Assembly (NCBI GenBank): GCA_964542585.1
Contig: CAZIUI010000009.1
Span: forward strand, 1 to 64,000
DNA from: CAYYUA01 sp964542585
GTDB taxonomy: Bacteria > Bacteroidota > Bacteroidia > CAILMK01 > CAYYUA01
Length of the DNA stretch: 64,000 nt
Reading direction: 5' to 3'
The translations under genes and the position numbers were made by a program. Below, in pieces: positions 7,483 through 16,649 of the stretch. The stretch's first letter is position 1. Each line of letters starts with the position of its first letter. Under the pieces are notes generated by a model. That model saw only the letters and a program-made list of their open reading frames with translations. It was not told where the DNA came from and did no database searches.

Positions 7483-8640
7483 ATGGCTAAAAAAGACTAC
7501 TACGAAATCCTGGGCGTATCGCGAGATGCCAGCCAAAGTGAAATAAAAAAAGCTTACCGGCAACTGGCCATCAAATACCACCCTGATAAAAACCCTGATG
7601 ACCCGGATGCGGAATCTAAATTCAAAGAGGCAGCTGAAGCCTATGAGGTATTAGGCGATGAGGAGAAAAAGGCCAATTATGACCGTTTTGGCCACAGTGA
7701 AGGTGCTGGTGCCGGAGGCTTTGGCGGTGCTCAAGGGATGTCCATGGAGGACATTTTTGAGCAATTTGGCGACATTTTTGGTGGCGGTGGCCGAGGTGAT
7801 CCCTTTGAGTCATTTTTTGGAGGTGGCCGCGGTGGCGGTTTCCGTAAGGAGAAAGGGTCAGATCTACGCGTTCGCCTATCCCTGACTCTTAAAGAGATGG
7901 CTGAAGGCGTGAAAAAAACCATCAAAGTTCGCCGTTACGTCAGCTGCGATGAGTGTGGCGGTAGTGGTGCGGAGAAAGGAAGCAAAAAGAGTACATGCTC
8001 CACATGCATGGGGCAGGGGCAGGTTAAGCAAGTGACCAATACTTTCCTTGGTCAGATGTACACAGCCACGACCTGCCCAACCTGTCAGGGAGAAGGTAAA
8101 ATAATCGAGCAAAAATGTAAAGCATGTGGCGGTGATGGCCGCTATAGTAAAGACGATGAAATAGAAGTGGATATTCCCGCGGGTGTACGGGAAGGCGTGC
8201 AGCTGACCGTAAACGGGCGTGGAAATGCAGCCCGAAAAGGGGGCGTTCCCGGTGACTTGTTAATTGAGGTAGAAGAAGAAAAAGATGAGCACCTTCAACG
8301 GGAAGGTGACAACCTGATTTATGATCTGCAGATCAGTTTTATAGATGCTGTTCTAGGGACCGAGGTGGAGGTACCAACAGTTGACGGAAAAGCTAAGATT
8401 ACGATTCCCTCCGGAACGCAGGGTGGTAAGATCTTCCGTTTACGTAATAAAGGATTACCTAGCTTGCAGGGGAAGGGAACCGGTGATCAACTGATTCACG
8501 TCAACATCTATGTTCCCCAGCAAGTATCTAAAGAGGAACGAGAGACCCTGGAATCCCTAAAGGAATCCGAGAATTTCAAGCCGGATCCTGATGATGATGG
8601 AAAAACCTTTTTTGAAAAAGTGAAAGAAATTTTTAGCTAG
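7483..8640 (+). CDS. dnaJ: Chaperone DnaJ (class A)
   Basis: A 385-residue type I Hsp40 that stimulates DnaK ATPase. The J domain (1-70) carries HPD at 33-35, followed by a Gly/Phe-rich region (about 78-125). The zinc domain has four CxxCxGxG repeats: CDECGGSG, CSTCMGQG, CPTCQGEG and CKACGGDG. C-terminal substrate-binding domains end in a short dimerisation tail. All class A elements are intact. It closes the grpE-dnaJ unit and is followed by a strong terminator at 8681. Confidence 0.97.
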   Translation: MAKKDYYEILGVSRDASQSEIKKAYRQLAIKYHPDKNPDDPDAESKFKEAAEAYEVLGDEEKKANYDRFGHSEGAGAGGFGGAQGMSMEDIFEQFGDIFGGGGRGDPFESFFGGGRGGGFRKEKGSDLRVRLSLTLKEMAEGVKKTIKVRRYVSCDECGGSGAEKGSKKSTCSTCMGQGQVKQVTNTFLGQMYTATTCPTCQGEGKIIEQKCKACGGDGRYSKDDEIEVDIPAGVREGVQLTVNGRGNAARKGGVPGDLLIEVEEEKDEHLQREGDNLIYDLQISFIDAVLGTEVEVPTVDGKAKITIPSGTQGGKIFRLRNKGLPSLQGKGTGDQLIHVNIYVPQQVSKEERETLESLKESENFKPDPDDDGKTFFEKVKEIFS

Positions 8641-8680
8641 CAATACCACAAGATGCTTTTGCGTTTTAAGATGTGAATTA

Positions 8681-8705
8681 GCCCGGTTCAAATACCGGGC
8701 TTTTT
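8681..8705 (+). terminator. Intrinsic terminator after dnaJ
   Basis: Perfect 7-bp stem GCCCGGT / ACCGGGC (8681-8687 and 8694-8700), 6-base loop, then TTTTT. It lies 40 bases after the dnaJ stop and separates it from coaX. Confidence 0.88.
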
Positions 8706-8739
8706 AATGTCACTCAGGTGAAGCTCTAGATTAATTGTA

Positions 8740-9468
8740 ATGATGGAGACTCTGGCACTGGATTGGGGAAATTCTGGGATCAAACTTGGATGGTTCCGGG
8801 ACGATCAAATTCTGGAAACAGCTTTCTTTCTTGAAGCGGAATCAGTTTTTCGGGATATTCAGGCCAAAGGGACCCCGGAGGCGATAGTGCTGGGTCCTGT
8901 GGGTACTGTAACGGAAAAGACTTTAACAGCATTGGAGGAGTTAGCGCCGGTGTGGCAGATACACCCGGGAATGGAAAAGGGGATAAGCCTGGCTTATAAA
9001 ACGCCTGAAACCCTGGGTGCGGACAGACTAGCAGCCGCGGTTGGAGCATTCTGTATTTTTATGAACAAACCTGTTCTAGTGATAGATGCTGGAACTTGTA
9101 TAACCTATGATTATATTTCACCAAAAGGAATTTTTGAAGGTGGGAGCATTAGCCCAGGTTTACAAATGCGCTTAAAGGCCATGGGAACGCTTACAGCCGG
9201 GCTCCCAACGGTAACTTATGAAGGAGTGTCCCAGCCGCCATTAACAGGTGCATCTACCCATCAGGCGCTCGTTTCAGGGGCTTACCACGGTGTAAGTAAT
9301 GAAATTGATGGATTTATTGAAGCTTACCAAAAACGAGCGCTTGATTTGCAGGTGCTGTTAACAGGAGGAGCCTCAGGTCTTTTTGAAAGCACCCTCAAAA
9401 GTTCCATTTTTGCAGAGCCTCATTTGGTCTTAAAGGGGCTGAATCAAATGCTTTTAATGAATGCGTAG
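8740..9468 (+). CDS. coaX: Type III pantothenate kinase
   Basis: A 242-residue CoaX that phosphorylates pantothenate, the first step of CoA synthesis. The ASKHA-fold phosphate motif is LDWGNSGIK near the N-terminus (DxGN-x3-K in the family). The later motifs GADRLAA (about 90) and DAGTCITYD (about 118-126) are intact, as is the GGSISPG loop. The start is at ATG 8740 or the adjacent ATG 8743. The last 8 bases overlap the next gene (ATGCGTAG), indicating translational coupling with the outer-membrane barrel gene. Confidence 0.94.
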   Translation: MMETLALDWGNSGIKLGWFRDDQILETAFFLEAESVFRDIQAKGTPEAIVLGPVGTVTEKTLTALEELAPVWQIHPGMEKGISLAYKTPETLGADRLAAAVGAFCIFMNKPVLVIDAGTCITYDYISPKGIFEGGSISPGLQMRLKAMGTLTAGLPTVTYEGVSQPPLTGASTHQALVSGAYHGVSNEIDGFIEAYQKRALDLQVLLTGGASGLFESTLKSSIFAEPHLVLKGLNQMLLMNA

Positions 9469-10744
9469 CTTACTCTTTGCAGCGGTGGTAGCCCTGTTGT
9501 GTTCCTCGATGACAACCTTAGCCCAGGATTTTAATGACCCTTATTCAACTTATGGTATAGGAAATATTCAAAATATTGAATTTACGCATAGAATGGGCGC
9601 AGCTCCGCTTGGGCTAATTCATCAGGAAAAAACCTCCTACTCGCTCCAGAATCCTGCTTCTCTATCCCATTTGCGCTATACCACTTTTAACCTTGGAGCC
9701 AATGGCAGTTTTTTAAACTTTAAAAGAAAAGATTCCAGTTTTACTGATAACCGCATTGGATTTGGTTACCTGGCTTTGGGGATTCCTATCATGAAAGAAA
9801 TCGGTTGGGGGGCAAGCTTTGGTATTGTACCCTTCAGCCAGCTTGGCTTTCAACAAGCTTTTGAACCTCAGAGTGACCTCGATTACCAAATAGTTAATAC
9901 TGGTGATGGAGGAATTACAAAGTTTTTCCTTAGTAACGGTGTTCAGGTATCCAACAACCTTCACTTAGGCTTGAGCGTTGGCTACCTTTTCGGTGAGATG
10001 GAACGTTCTAATATTCGGGAATTTGCCTTTACCGAACGCTTCCTGAGCTCTCGTACCGTTACAAGCCGCCGCATTGGAGACTTTATCTTTGAAGGCGGTT
10101 TGCAATATGACCAAGAGCTTAGTGAAGCTTATCAATTACTTGTAGGAGCCAACGCAAGAATCCCTGGAGATGTAAGTTACACCGTTAACCAAACTACTTT
10201 TACATACCCGAATAACCCCAGTATATCCTTTGAAGAATTAAAGCGACTGGGAGGTGTGGATACCGTAGACCAGACCTCGAATAAAATCCGTGAAATCAGT
10301 TTACCCGGCAGTTATCAAATAACGGTGGCCCTACAAAAAAATAATGAATGGAAGCTTGGGCTTGGTGTTGTTCATGAGGCTTGGTCTAAATTGCAAGTCG
10401 GTAACTTGAATAACCAATTGGGGGATCGCACATCATTAACGCTAAGTGGTGAGCTATTGCCATCCGAAGAAAGCCTGAGTTCCTACCTTGATCGCATGGG
10501 CATCCGATTTGGTATTGAATATGCTAAGAGTTATTTAAAGCCTGCAGGTAGGGATGTTAACCAATATGAAGTCCATGCAGGCACAAGCCTTCCCATATCT
10601 CAAAAACGTTCTCGCGTAAATTTGGGTTTGGCTTATGGGCAGTTAGGTTCAGATGATGAAGGCCTAATCCGGAAGCGTTATTTTAAATTAAGTTTAGGGT
10701 TGAATTTAAATGAAAGGTGGTTTAAATCTAAAAGAGTTAAATAA
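9461..10744 (+). CDS. Outer-membrane beta-barrel protein (FadL/OmpP1-like)
   Basis: A 427-residue protein with a signal peptide (LLFAAVVALLCSS, cleavage near AQ at residue 21-22). The mature start DPYSTYGIGN is typical of Bacteroidota barrel proteins resembling FadL/OmpP1. The remainder alternates short amphipathic strands with aromatic residues and ends in a long strand-like segment (RYFKLSLGLNL) before a basic tail. Ligand or export role is unknown. It overlaps coaX by 8 bp and lies 22 bp before the TPR lipoprotein gene. Confidence 0.85.
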   Translation: MRSLLFAAVVALLCSSMTTLAQDFNDPYSTYGIGNIQNIEFTHRMGAAPLGLIHQEKTSYSLQNPASLSHLRYTTFNLGANGSFLNFKRKDSSFTDNRIGFGYLALGIPIMKEIGWGASFGIVPFSQLGFQQAFEPQSDLDYQIVNTGDGGITKFFLSNGVQVSNNLHLGLSVGYLFGEMERSNIREFAFTERFLSSRTVTSRRIGDFIFEGGLQYDQELSEAYQLLVGANARIPGDVSYTVNQTTFTYPNNPSISFEELKRLGGVDTVDQTSNKIREISLPGSYQITVALQKNNEWKLGLGVVHEAWSKLQVGNLNNQLGDRTSLTLSGELLPSEESLSSYLDRMGIRFGIEYAKSYLKPAGRDVNQYEVHAGTSLPISQKRSRVNLGLAYGQLGSDDEGLIRKRYFKLSLGLNLNERWFKSKRVK

Positions 10745-10766
10745 CATTGCATAAAATTGTTTAACC

Positions 10767-12191
10767 ATGAAAAAGAGAAGTTTTCTTTTAATTGAAAGTT
10801 TGCTTTTGATGGGAACTTCCCTAATGGCATGTGGTCTTTTTGGCGGTAGCCAGAAGAGTGCTGGTGGGAAGCTAAGCCAAAAAGATTCAATCGTTTTAAA
10901 TGAAACGATTAATGATCGTTTAGGTGAAGTCAAAAAAGAAAAGCAGAATAATAGAACAGAAGATACCACTATATCCAAGTGGGGCCCCGATAGTGCTACC
11001 GCTGTTCGCAAGTACAGCCTCTATTACACCTATTACAAACAGAATGATTACAAATCAGCCTATGAGCCTTGGAAATGGATGATTCACCACGCGCCAAGGC
11101 AAAGTGTAAACCTGTATATCAGGGGCGTTAACCTCCTGGAATTCAAGATCAATAAAGCATCAATGGGTAAAAAAGACGCCTACATTGATTCTTTAATGGC
11201 TTTGTATGATCAAAGAATAAAGTATTTTAACAGAAAAGGTTTTGTGCTAGGCCGTAAAGGCATGAACCTTTTGCAGCTAGCGCCCGGTCAAGCTAAAAAG
11301 GCCTATAAAATCTTGGATAAAGCCATTAAAATGAGAGGTAAGGGGGCTAAACCTTACGTCCCCTATTACTACATATATGCAGCCACGCAACTCAAAGATC
11401 AGGATAAGCTGCCTCGCAAAAAATTGCTTAGTGCGAATAATAGAGCGATGAAAGTCCTAAAAGCTAATCTTGGTAAAGATCCCGAGTATAAGAAGATGAA
11501 AAAAAAGGTGGAAGGTTTGATGAGTGACCACCTGTCTTGCTCTGACCTTATCAAACGTTACAAGCCCAAAATGAAAAAATCTTCTATTACCGTTAACAAG
11601 CTTAAAGAATTCCGTTCCTCATTAAAAACCAAAGGTTGTACCAATGACCCGTTTTTTCTTAAGCTTGTAGAGCAGTTGTTTGAAAAAGAACCTTCTGCGC
11701 AAGTAGCAGCAGATCTTGGACGGAAATGGAAGGCAAAGAAAAATACTAAAAAAGCCATTAAGTTTTATAAGAAAGCAATGAAGCTTGAAAAGAATGATTC
11801 GCTTGCCGGACAATACGGCCTAAGCATTGCTTCTATATACAAGAATCAAAAAAGCGATTTTCCGAAAGCCGCTAAGTATGCCAAAAAAGCTACCACCTTA
11901 CGGTCAGAATATGGAAAGGCTTACTTGCTACTAGGCGATATCTATGTAGCAGGAAAGGAGCTTTGTGAGGATGAGTTCATGCAAAAAGCGGTGCACTGGG
12001 TAGCTGTTGATCAATATCAAAAAGCCAAAAAAGCAAATCAAAGTGTTGCTGAGCAGGCTAATAAGCGCATAAAAAGCTACCGTCAAGTGTTCCCGAAGAA
12101 GGAAAAGATCTTTTTCAAAGAGTTAAATGAAGGAGACCAATTTACGGTGGAATGCTGGGTAAATGAAACAACCACTGTTCGTATTCCTTAG
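10767..12191 (+). CDS. TPR-repeat lipoprotein
   Basis: A 474-residue predicted lipoprotein: a hydrophobic signal (5-20) ends in a SLMAC lipobox with Cys22, then a polar linker. Helical repeats of TPR type follow, clearest in residues 325-430 where pairs with spacing near 34 residues end in AIKFYKKAMKLE and AAKYAKKAT. Lys content is very high throughout. TPR domains scaffold protein complexes; the partner is not evident, although position between an OM barrel and LptC suggests envelope work. The 3' end overlaps the LptC gene by 29 bp. Confidence 0.85.
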   Translation: MKKRSFLLIESLLLMGTSLMACGLFGGSQKSAGGKLSQKDSIVLNETINDRLGEVKKEKQNNRTEDTTISKWGPDSATAVRKYSLYYTYYKQNDYKSAYEPWKWMIHHAPRQSVNLYIRGVNLLEFKINKASMGKKDAYIDSLMALYDQRIKYFNRKGFVLGRKGMNLLQLAPGQAKKAYKILDKAIKMRGKGAKPYVPYYYIYAATQLKDQDKLPRKKLLSANNRAMKVLKANLGKDPEYKKMKKKVEGLMSDHLSCSDLIKRYKPKMKKSSITVNKLKEFRSSLKTKGCTNDPFFLKLVEQLFEKEPSAQVAADLGRKWKAKKNTKKAIKFYKKAMKLEKNDSLAGQYGLSIASIYKNQKSDFPKAAKYAKKATTLRSEYGKAYLLLGDIYVAGKELCEDEFMQKAVHWVAVDQYQKAKKANQSVAEQANKRIKSYRQVFPKKEKIFFKELNEGDQFTVECWVNETTTVRIP

Positions 12192-12726
12192 GTTTACCGG
12201 ATTTCTCTTCTTGTCTGCCGGCTTTTTGGGGTGTGGGGATAGTGACCTCGAAGAGGCTAAAAATCTTCGCCTGAAGCAGGATTCCATTCCAGTGGAGAAA
12301 GGGCACGGAATCACGTTAACGTACACGGACTCCGCTAAACTTAAGGCAAGGGTGATGGCCAAAACTATTCAACGCTTTGAAAAAGAAGGTAACAGCCGCC
12401 TTGAAATGCCTAATGGCGTTAAAGCCTACTTTTTTAACGACCGTGGTGAGCGCAGTAGCACCCTTACTTCCAAATATGGTGTACGTCACCCGGACAAAGG
12501 CCGCACGATCGTTAAAGACAGTGTAGTTGTGGTTAATAAAAAAGGCGATACGCTTCGTACGGACCGTATGGTATGGAATGAGCGTAAGGATTTTATCAGA
12601 TCCCGTTCGGATGTAACAGTTAAAACGCCAAAGGAGATCATTTACGCTAAAGGGTTTCGCTCTAATCCGAGTTTTACTGAGTACGAATTTTACAAGATCA
12701 CGGGAACCGTCACCCTTGACCAATGA
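12163..12726 (+). CDS. lptC: LPS export component LptC-like lipoprotein
   Basis: A 187-residue protein with signal segment and lipobox FLGC (Cys24). The rest fits the LptC / OstA-like beta-jellyroll: repeated strands of the type GVKAYFFNDRGE, ADSVVVVNKKGDTLRTDRMVWN and RSDVTVKTP, which resemble the periplasmic bridge that passes LPS from LptBFG to LptA. The family is recognisable, but Bacteroidota versions are divergent. Translation is probably coupled to the TPR gene through the 29-bp overlap. It converges on the WD40 gene with 9 bp between stops and no terminator. Confidence 0.8.
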   Translation: MKQPLFVFLRFTGFLFLSAGFLGCGDSDLEEAKNLRLKQDSIPVEKGHGITLTYTDSAKLKARVMAKTIQRFEKEGNSRLEMPNGVKAYFFNDRGERSSTLTSKYGVRHPDKGRTIVKDSVVVVNKKGDTLRTDRMVWNERKDFIRSRSDVTVKTPKEIIYAKGFRSNPSFTEYEFYKITGTVTLDQ

Positions 12727-12735
12727 CTAAGCACT

Positions 12736-13653
12736 TCACTCGTCAATGGACCAGACTTTGGCTGTTTTATCATCTCCGGCTGATACCAAATAGCTTTGGT
12801 AGGTAAGCCATAGGACGTTATTGACTGAATGCTTGTGACCAGCCAGCTTTTTCGCATCAATTACTTTATAGAGTTCAAAGTTTTGCAAGTCCCAAACTTT
12901 TAGGGTCTTATCCCGGCTGGCCGTTGCTATCCATTTGTTGCAGGGACTAACCACGATATCGTTTATGGTGAAAAAATGAGCCGGAATCGTTTTATAGAGC
13001 TGGCAGCCATTGGTTGTTCGTTCCCAAACCCGTAGTTGCGCATCCCTCCCGCCTGAAATAAGGTATTGCTCATCCGGCGAATAAACAACCGAAAAGTTAG
13101 AAAATTGATGGCTGTGAAAGACCTCCTCCAGTTCATACGTATGAGCATTGTAAAGCCTGGTATACTCATCACTAAAACCAATGGCAAATTGCTGCCCATC
13201 CGGGCTCATGGTCACTTTTCGCGCATTGCTTTGGCTAGCTTGAAAGCTTACCGCTGTTTCCCGAGTATCCATATCCACAATATGGATGTGGCCTTTACCT
13301 CCTACCGCCACGATTTTTGATGTGCCGGGTATGGTTTTGATGTCAAAAATGCCATGATCTTTGTAAAAGTTGGCGACTCTTGATTGTTCAGCAAGGTCTA
13401 GCAGGTAAAAACCGCCTTTAGAGAGGCCTACCACCATTTGATGCTTATCAGGAAAATACTTGAGGGCGAAGATACTTGTGGGGAAAGTCGCAATAAGTTG
13501 GCCCGGCCCCCCGGTGTTCAAATCCCAAAGCACCACCCAGCCGTCTCCTCCGCCTGTATAGAATTCATGCGGCTGGTGACCTTCAGCCAGGGCATAAATA
13601 CAATCCTTATGGCCGTCTAGGTCAGCCATTTTTGCAACATTCAGGGTTGCCAT
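12736..13653 (-). CDS. Cytoplasmic WD40 beta-propeller protein
   Basis: A 305-residue protein without a signal peptide. Seven WD-like repeats of about 40 residues are visible, each closing with a motif such as VVLWDL, YLLDL, IHIVDM, LRVWER, LKVWDL and AKVWSI, with GH-type starts (DGHKD, AGHKH). Seven blades make one complete propeller. Such proteins are scaffolds; the partner is unknown. It is encoded opposite to its neighbours, 9 bp from lptC at the 3' side and divergent from prmC at the 5' side. Confidence 0.9.
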   Translation of the reverse strand: MATLNVAKMADLDGHKDCIYALAEGHQPHEFYTGGGDGWVVLWDLNTGGPGQLIATFPTSIFALKYFPDKHQMVVGLSKGGFYLLDLAEQSRVANFYKDHGIFDIKTIPGTSKIVAVGGKGHIHIVDMDTRETAVSFQASQSNARKVTMSPDGQQFAIGFSDEYTRLYNAHTYELEEVFHSHQFSNFSVVYSPDEQYLISGGRDAQLRVWERTTNGCQLYKTIPAHFFTINDIVVSPCNKWIATASRDKTLKVWDLQNFELYKVIDAKKLAGHKHSVNNVLWLTYQSYLVSAGDDKTAKVWSIDE

Positions 13654-13773
13654 GGATGCTTAATTGATTGGTTCAATGAAACTTTAAAACTGAAACCGGA
13701 AACTTTATTACAGGTGTGACTTTTAAGATTGGTTGTAAAAAGTGTTTAATTGAGGTTCAAAAATAAAGCGAAT

Positions 13774-14643
13774 TTGCCATCATTTAAGCGGATCCAGGAC
13801 CTTCAGCATCATTTAGAGGAGGAGCTTACAGCAATCTACCAGGATGCGAAGGAAGCGGCAATGGTAGGGCGTTGGCTATTGGAATACCGCTTAAAGCTTA
13901 CACCGGCTCAAATTTTAGCCTACCCAGATCGGGCCGTTACCACGTATCAAAAAGAGCTCCTGCAAGATGATCTAAAAGCCCTGAAAGCAAATTGGCCCCC
14001 TCAGTACGTGATCGGTGAAGTGGATTTCCTGGGCTATCATTTAGCGGTCGGGCCGGGGGTTTTTATACCGCGCCCTGAAACCGAAGAATTAGCACATCAA
14101 TTAACGAAAGGTCCAAAGCCTGTAGGGCCAGTGCTTGATATTGGATCCGGAACAGGCTGCCTGGCTATTGCCCTGGCTTCAGTTTTCCAGGATCTGCCCA
14201 TATTCGCCCTGGAAGCTTCACAAGATGCCGAGCGATTCCTAAAGCAGAATATCGCTAGCCATCGGTTACAGGTACAGGTAGTCTATGGTAATATCCTAAA
14301 ACCCGATCAATTACCCCATTTTGATCACACATTTGGCCTGATTGTGAGTAACCCGCCTTATGTTACTGCTAAAGAAGCCGCAGGCATGGAAAAGCGGATA
14401 ACGGAGCACGAGCCACTTGAAGCCTTTTGCGTGCCGGATACCGATCCCTTATTGTATTACCGTACTATTGCGAGTTTTGCCAGTACCTATCTTTGTAAAA
14501 ATGGCCAGCTAGCCTTTGAAGTCAATGCCAATTATGCCCATGATGTGGCATCCCTGTTAAATGGAATTGGACTTAAAGACGTAACAGTCGAAAAGGATTT
14601 ACAAGGGGTAGCTCGCTTTGTGACAGGTTTTAGACAACAATGA
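13774..14643 (+). CDS. prmC: Release-factor glutamine methyltransferase
   Basis: PrmC methylates the GGQ glutamine of RF1 and RF2. Motifs are clear: the helical N-terminal domain, YVIGEVDFLG, PRPETEEL, SAM motif LDIGSGTGCLAI and the catalytic NPPY. No ATG lies near the expected N-terminus. TTG codons at 13750 and 13774 are in frame, and the latter places PSFKRIQDL where other PrmC proteins begin; I prefer it but 13750 is possible. It is followed after 18 bp by the SDR gene. Confidence 0.93.
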   Translation: MPSFKRIQDLQHHLEEELTAIYQDAKEAAMVGRWLLEYRLKLTPAQILAYPDRAVTTYQKELLQDDLKALKANWPPQYVIGEVDFLGYHLAVGPGVFIPRPETEELAHQLTKGPKPVGPVLDIGSGTGCLAIALASVFQDLPIFALEASQDAERFLKQNIASHRLQVQVVYGNILKPDQLPHFDHTFGLIVSNPPYVTAKEAAGMEKRITEHEPLEAFCVPDTDPLLYYRTIASFASTYLCKNGQLAFEVNANYAHDVASLLNGIGLKDVTVEKDLQGVARFVTGFRQQ

Positions 14644-14661
14644 AAAAAAATTAATGAACCT

Positions 14662-15366
14662 ATGAATCTTCAGAATCAATTAGCCATCGTTACCGGTGTG
14701 AGTCGCGGAATTGGCTATCATGTTACCAAGCAGCTTCTGGAGCAGGGAGCTAAAGTTGCTGGCTGGGGGCGTTCTGAGCCCCAGGACATCAATAATAACA
14801 ACTTTCAGTTTTACAAAGCTGATGTTAAAGATTTCAATTCCTTAGAGGGTGCCTATAATTTGACTAAAAGAGACTTTGGTCAGTCACCCGCTATCCTGAT
14901 CAACAATGCCGGCTACGGCAGTTTCAAGCCTGTGGAGGATTTTACGGTGCAAGAGTGGAATGACATTTTTCAAACCAATGTCCACGGTCCGTTTTATTGC
15001 AGTAAATTAACAGTACCGGACATGAAAGAACAGCTTTACGGGCATATCATCAACATCTCCTCTATAGCTGGCATCCAGGGGCAGCCGCAGGGAACAGCTT
15101 ATAATGGGACCAAATATGCCCTCCGTGGGTTTTCTGATTGCTTGTTCAAAGAAGTAAGGGATTATGGGATCAAGGTTACTTGCGTTTTCCCGGGCTCTAC
15201 CCAAACAGACTTTTTTGACAATGCACCCGGTATGGAAGCCAATCCCAACATGATGCGACCAGAAGATGTCGCCTTAGAGCTTATTCGCCTTTTCCAAACC
15301 CATGATAACTTCCTGATCAATGAGATGACTTTCCGTCCTTTGATGCCCAAAGGTCCGCCCAAGTAA
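14662..15366 (+). CDS. Short-chain dehydrogenase/reductase
   Basis: A 234-residue classical SDR. The nucleotide-binding motif is TGVSRGIG (TG-x3-GxG), the NNAG motif is present near residue 85, and the catalytic Ser/Tyr/Lys set is in ISSIAG followed by YNGTKYA. Asp/Arg placement after strand 2 (GWGRSEP) suggests NADP preference. Substrate cannot be read from sequence; the family includes many 3-oxoacyl and sepiapterin-type reductases. It is 18 bp from prmC and likely cotranscribed. Confidence 0.92.
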   Translation: MNLQNQLAIVTGVSRGIGYHVTKQLLEQGAKVAGWGRSEPQDINNNNFQFYKADVKDFNSLEGAYNLTKRDFGQSPAILINNAGYGSFKPVEDFTVQEWNDIFQTNVHGPFYCSKLTVPDMKEQLYGHIINISSIAGIQGQPQGTAYNGTKYALRGFSDCLFKEVRDYGIKVTCVFPGSTQTDFFDNAPGMEANPNMMRPEDVALELIRLFQTHDNFLINEMTFRPLMPKGPPK

Positions 15367-15658
15367 TTGGTAGAAATCTAATTCATGATGACAAGCGGTG
15401 GCCTAAGACTTTTGGCTGCCTGTTTTCATTTGGTATACTCCTAAAAAAGGACTGCTAACGATGGAGGAAAGGGGTTAGGGGTTTAGTGGTTCTATTAGCC
15501 TTTGTTGACGATCGATTTCCTTTGTTGTGGTTTCCTATTGAGGAAAGTTATTATTGCTACCAGAGCCTAACTTTATTAAGGAAGCCGAGTATCTGGCGTA
15601 AGGCTACCAGCATGGTTTATTTCCTACCTTTGAATGTGTTTTAAACGCTTCTATACTA
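15367..15658. other. 292-bp intergenic region before pssA
   Basis: No gene is seen. It contains a small perfect hairpin (TTTCCT / AGGAAA at 15531-15546, loop ATTG) and a TACCTTTG -7 box at 15625-15632. No T-run follows the hairpin, so it is not a terminator. Confidence 0.6.
15625..15632 (+). promoter_or_regulatory. -7 box of the pssA-purS unit
   Basis: TACCTTTG is a perfect TAnnTTTG box ending 27 bases before the TTG start of pssA. No clear TTG is seen near -33. Confidence 0.5.
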
Positions 15659-16396
15659 TTGAAAATTGAATCTTACATTCCCAATACGCTCACGTTTGGT
15701 AATCTATTTTGTGGTTTCCTGGGGCTCCTGAATGTGGCGTACGGTGACCTCCCATTGGCTGGTGGCTTGCTGATAGCCGCAGCTATTTTTGATGTCTTGG
15801 ATGGCCTTGCAGCCAGGGTATTGAAGGTGGAAAGCCCCAATGGTAAGCAACTAGATGCCCTTTCTGACATGGTGAGTTTTGGCGTTTTACCGGGATTAAT
15901 CTTGGTTTTGCTGGTCTTTAAAACCAACAGTAACTGGGCCATGGCATTTTACTTCCTCAATGCTCCCTGGCTTGGTTTAGTGGGATTTTTATTGCCCATG
16001 GCAGCTGCCTATCGGCTATCAAGGTTTACCCGGGATGACGATCAACAATTGAGTTTCAAAGGCTTACCAGCACCTTCAGCCGGTTTGCTGGTAGGGGCGC
16101 TGCCCCTGATAGTGGAACAAGATCTGCTTGTCATTGGCTACCGCTCCATTTACCTGGCTCCTTACATCCTGGATCCATGGTTATTATTAGGTATCATGCT
16201 GGTAATCCCGGCCTTTATGGTAAGTAATGTCACCTTCTTTAACCTGAAATTCAGGCATTATGGTTGGAGCGGTAATGAGTTAAAGTGGATTTTTATAGCT
16301 CTAAGTGCTATTTTAGTAGTGATTTTGTTTTATGCCGCTATTCCGTTGGTGATTGTATTGTACATTTTAGTATCATTGATGACTAAAAATACCTAG
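15659..16396 (+). CDS. pssA: CDP-diacylglycerol-serine O-phosphatidyltransferase
   Basis: A 245-residue integral membrane enzyme that makes phosphatidylserine from CDP-diacylglycerol and serine, the precursor of phosphatidylethanolamine. The CDP-alcohol phosphotransferase motif is complete: D48-G49-x2-A-R53-x8-G62-x3-D66-x3-D70. N-terminal IPNTLTFGNLFCG is typical of bacterial PssA, and six hydrophobic helices follow. The start is TTG at 15659; there is no ATG before the conserved N-terminus. It is followed by purS after one base. Confidence 0.95.
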   Translation: MKIESYIPNTLTFGNLFCGFLGLLNVAYGDLPLAGGLLIAAAIFDVLDGLAARVLKVESPNGKQLDALSDMVSFGVLPGLILVLLVFKTNSNWAMAFYFLNAPWLGLVGFLLPMAAAYRLSRFTRDDDQQLSFKGLPAPSAGLLVGALPLIVEQDLLVIGYRSIYLAPYILDPWLLLGIMLVIPAFMVSNVTFFNLKFRHYGWSGNELKWIFIALSAILVVILFYAAIPLVIVLYILVSLMTKNT

Positions 16397-16397
16397 C

Positions 16398-16649
16398 ATG
16401 AAGTTTCAAGCCCAAATTAACGTCATGCCCCTTGAGGAATTATTGGATCCGGAAGGAAAAGCCGTTTCCCATGGTTTAAATGATCTCTCCTTATCACAGG
16501 TAAAGCAGGTTCGCGTTGGAAAGCACATTTTGCTCATGATGGAAGCTGATAATAAGGAAGAGGCTGAAGCCATTGCAGATAAAGCATGTCAGCAATTATT
16601 GGTAAATCCAGTGATTGAGAAATATGACTACCATGTGGAGGAAGCCTGA
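16398..16649 (+). CDS. purS: Phosphoribosylformylglycinamidine synthase subunit PurS
   Basis: An 83-residue protein matching PurS, the small bridging subunit of the PurLSQ complex that makes FGAM in purine synthesis. Seen are the N-terminal strand with V-x-L-x4-DPEGKAV, the helix followed by VKQVRVGKHI, and the closing ACQQLLVNPVIEKYDY. The motif DPxGxA and the length are diagnostic. purL and purQ are not in this window; the gene is one base from pssA, so it is probably driven by the pssA promoter. Its last bases overlap the M28 peptidase start. Confidence 0.92.
   Translation: MKFQAQINVMPLEELLDPEGKAVSHGLNDLSLSQVKQVRVGKHILLMMEADNKEEAEAIADKACQQLLVNPVIEKYDYHVEEA

Noticed and set aside
12316..12723. 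135-codon minus-strand frame inside lptC
   Set aside because: Fully covered by the LptC-like gene, which has a lipobox, operon overlap and family motifs.
15531..15546. Terminator or riboswitch before pssA
   Set aside because: Only a 6-bp stem with no T-run and no larger conserved fold visible.
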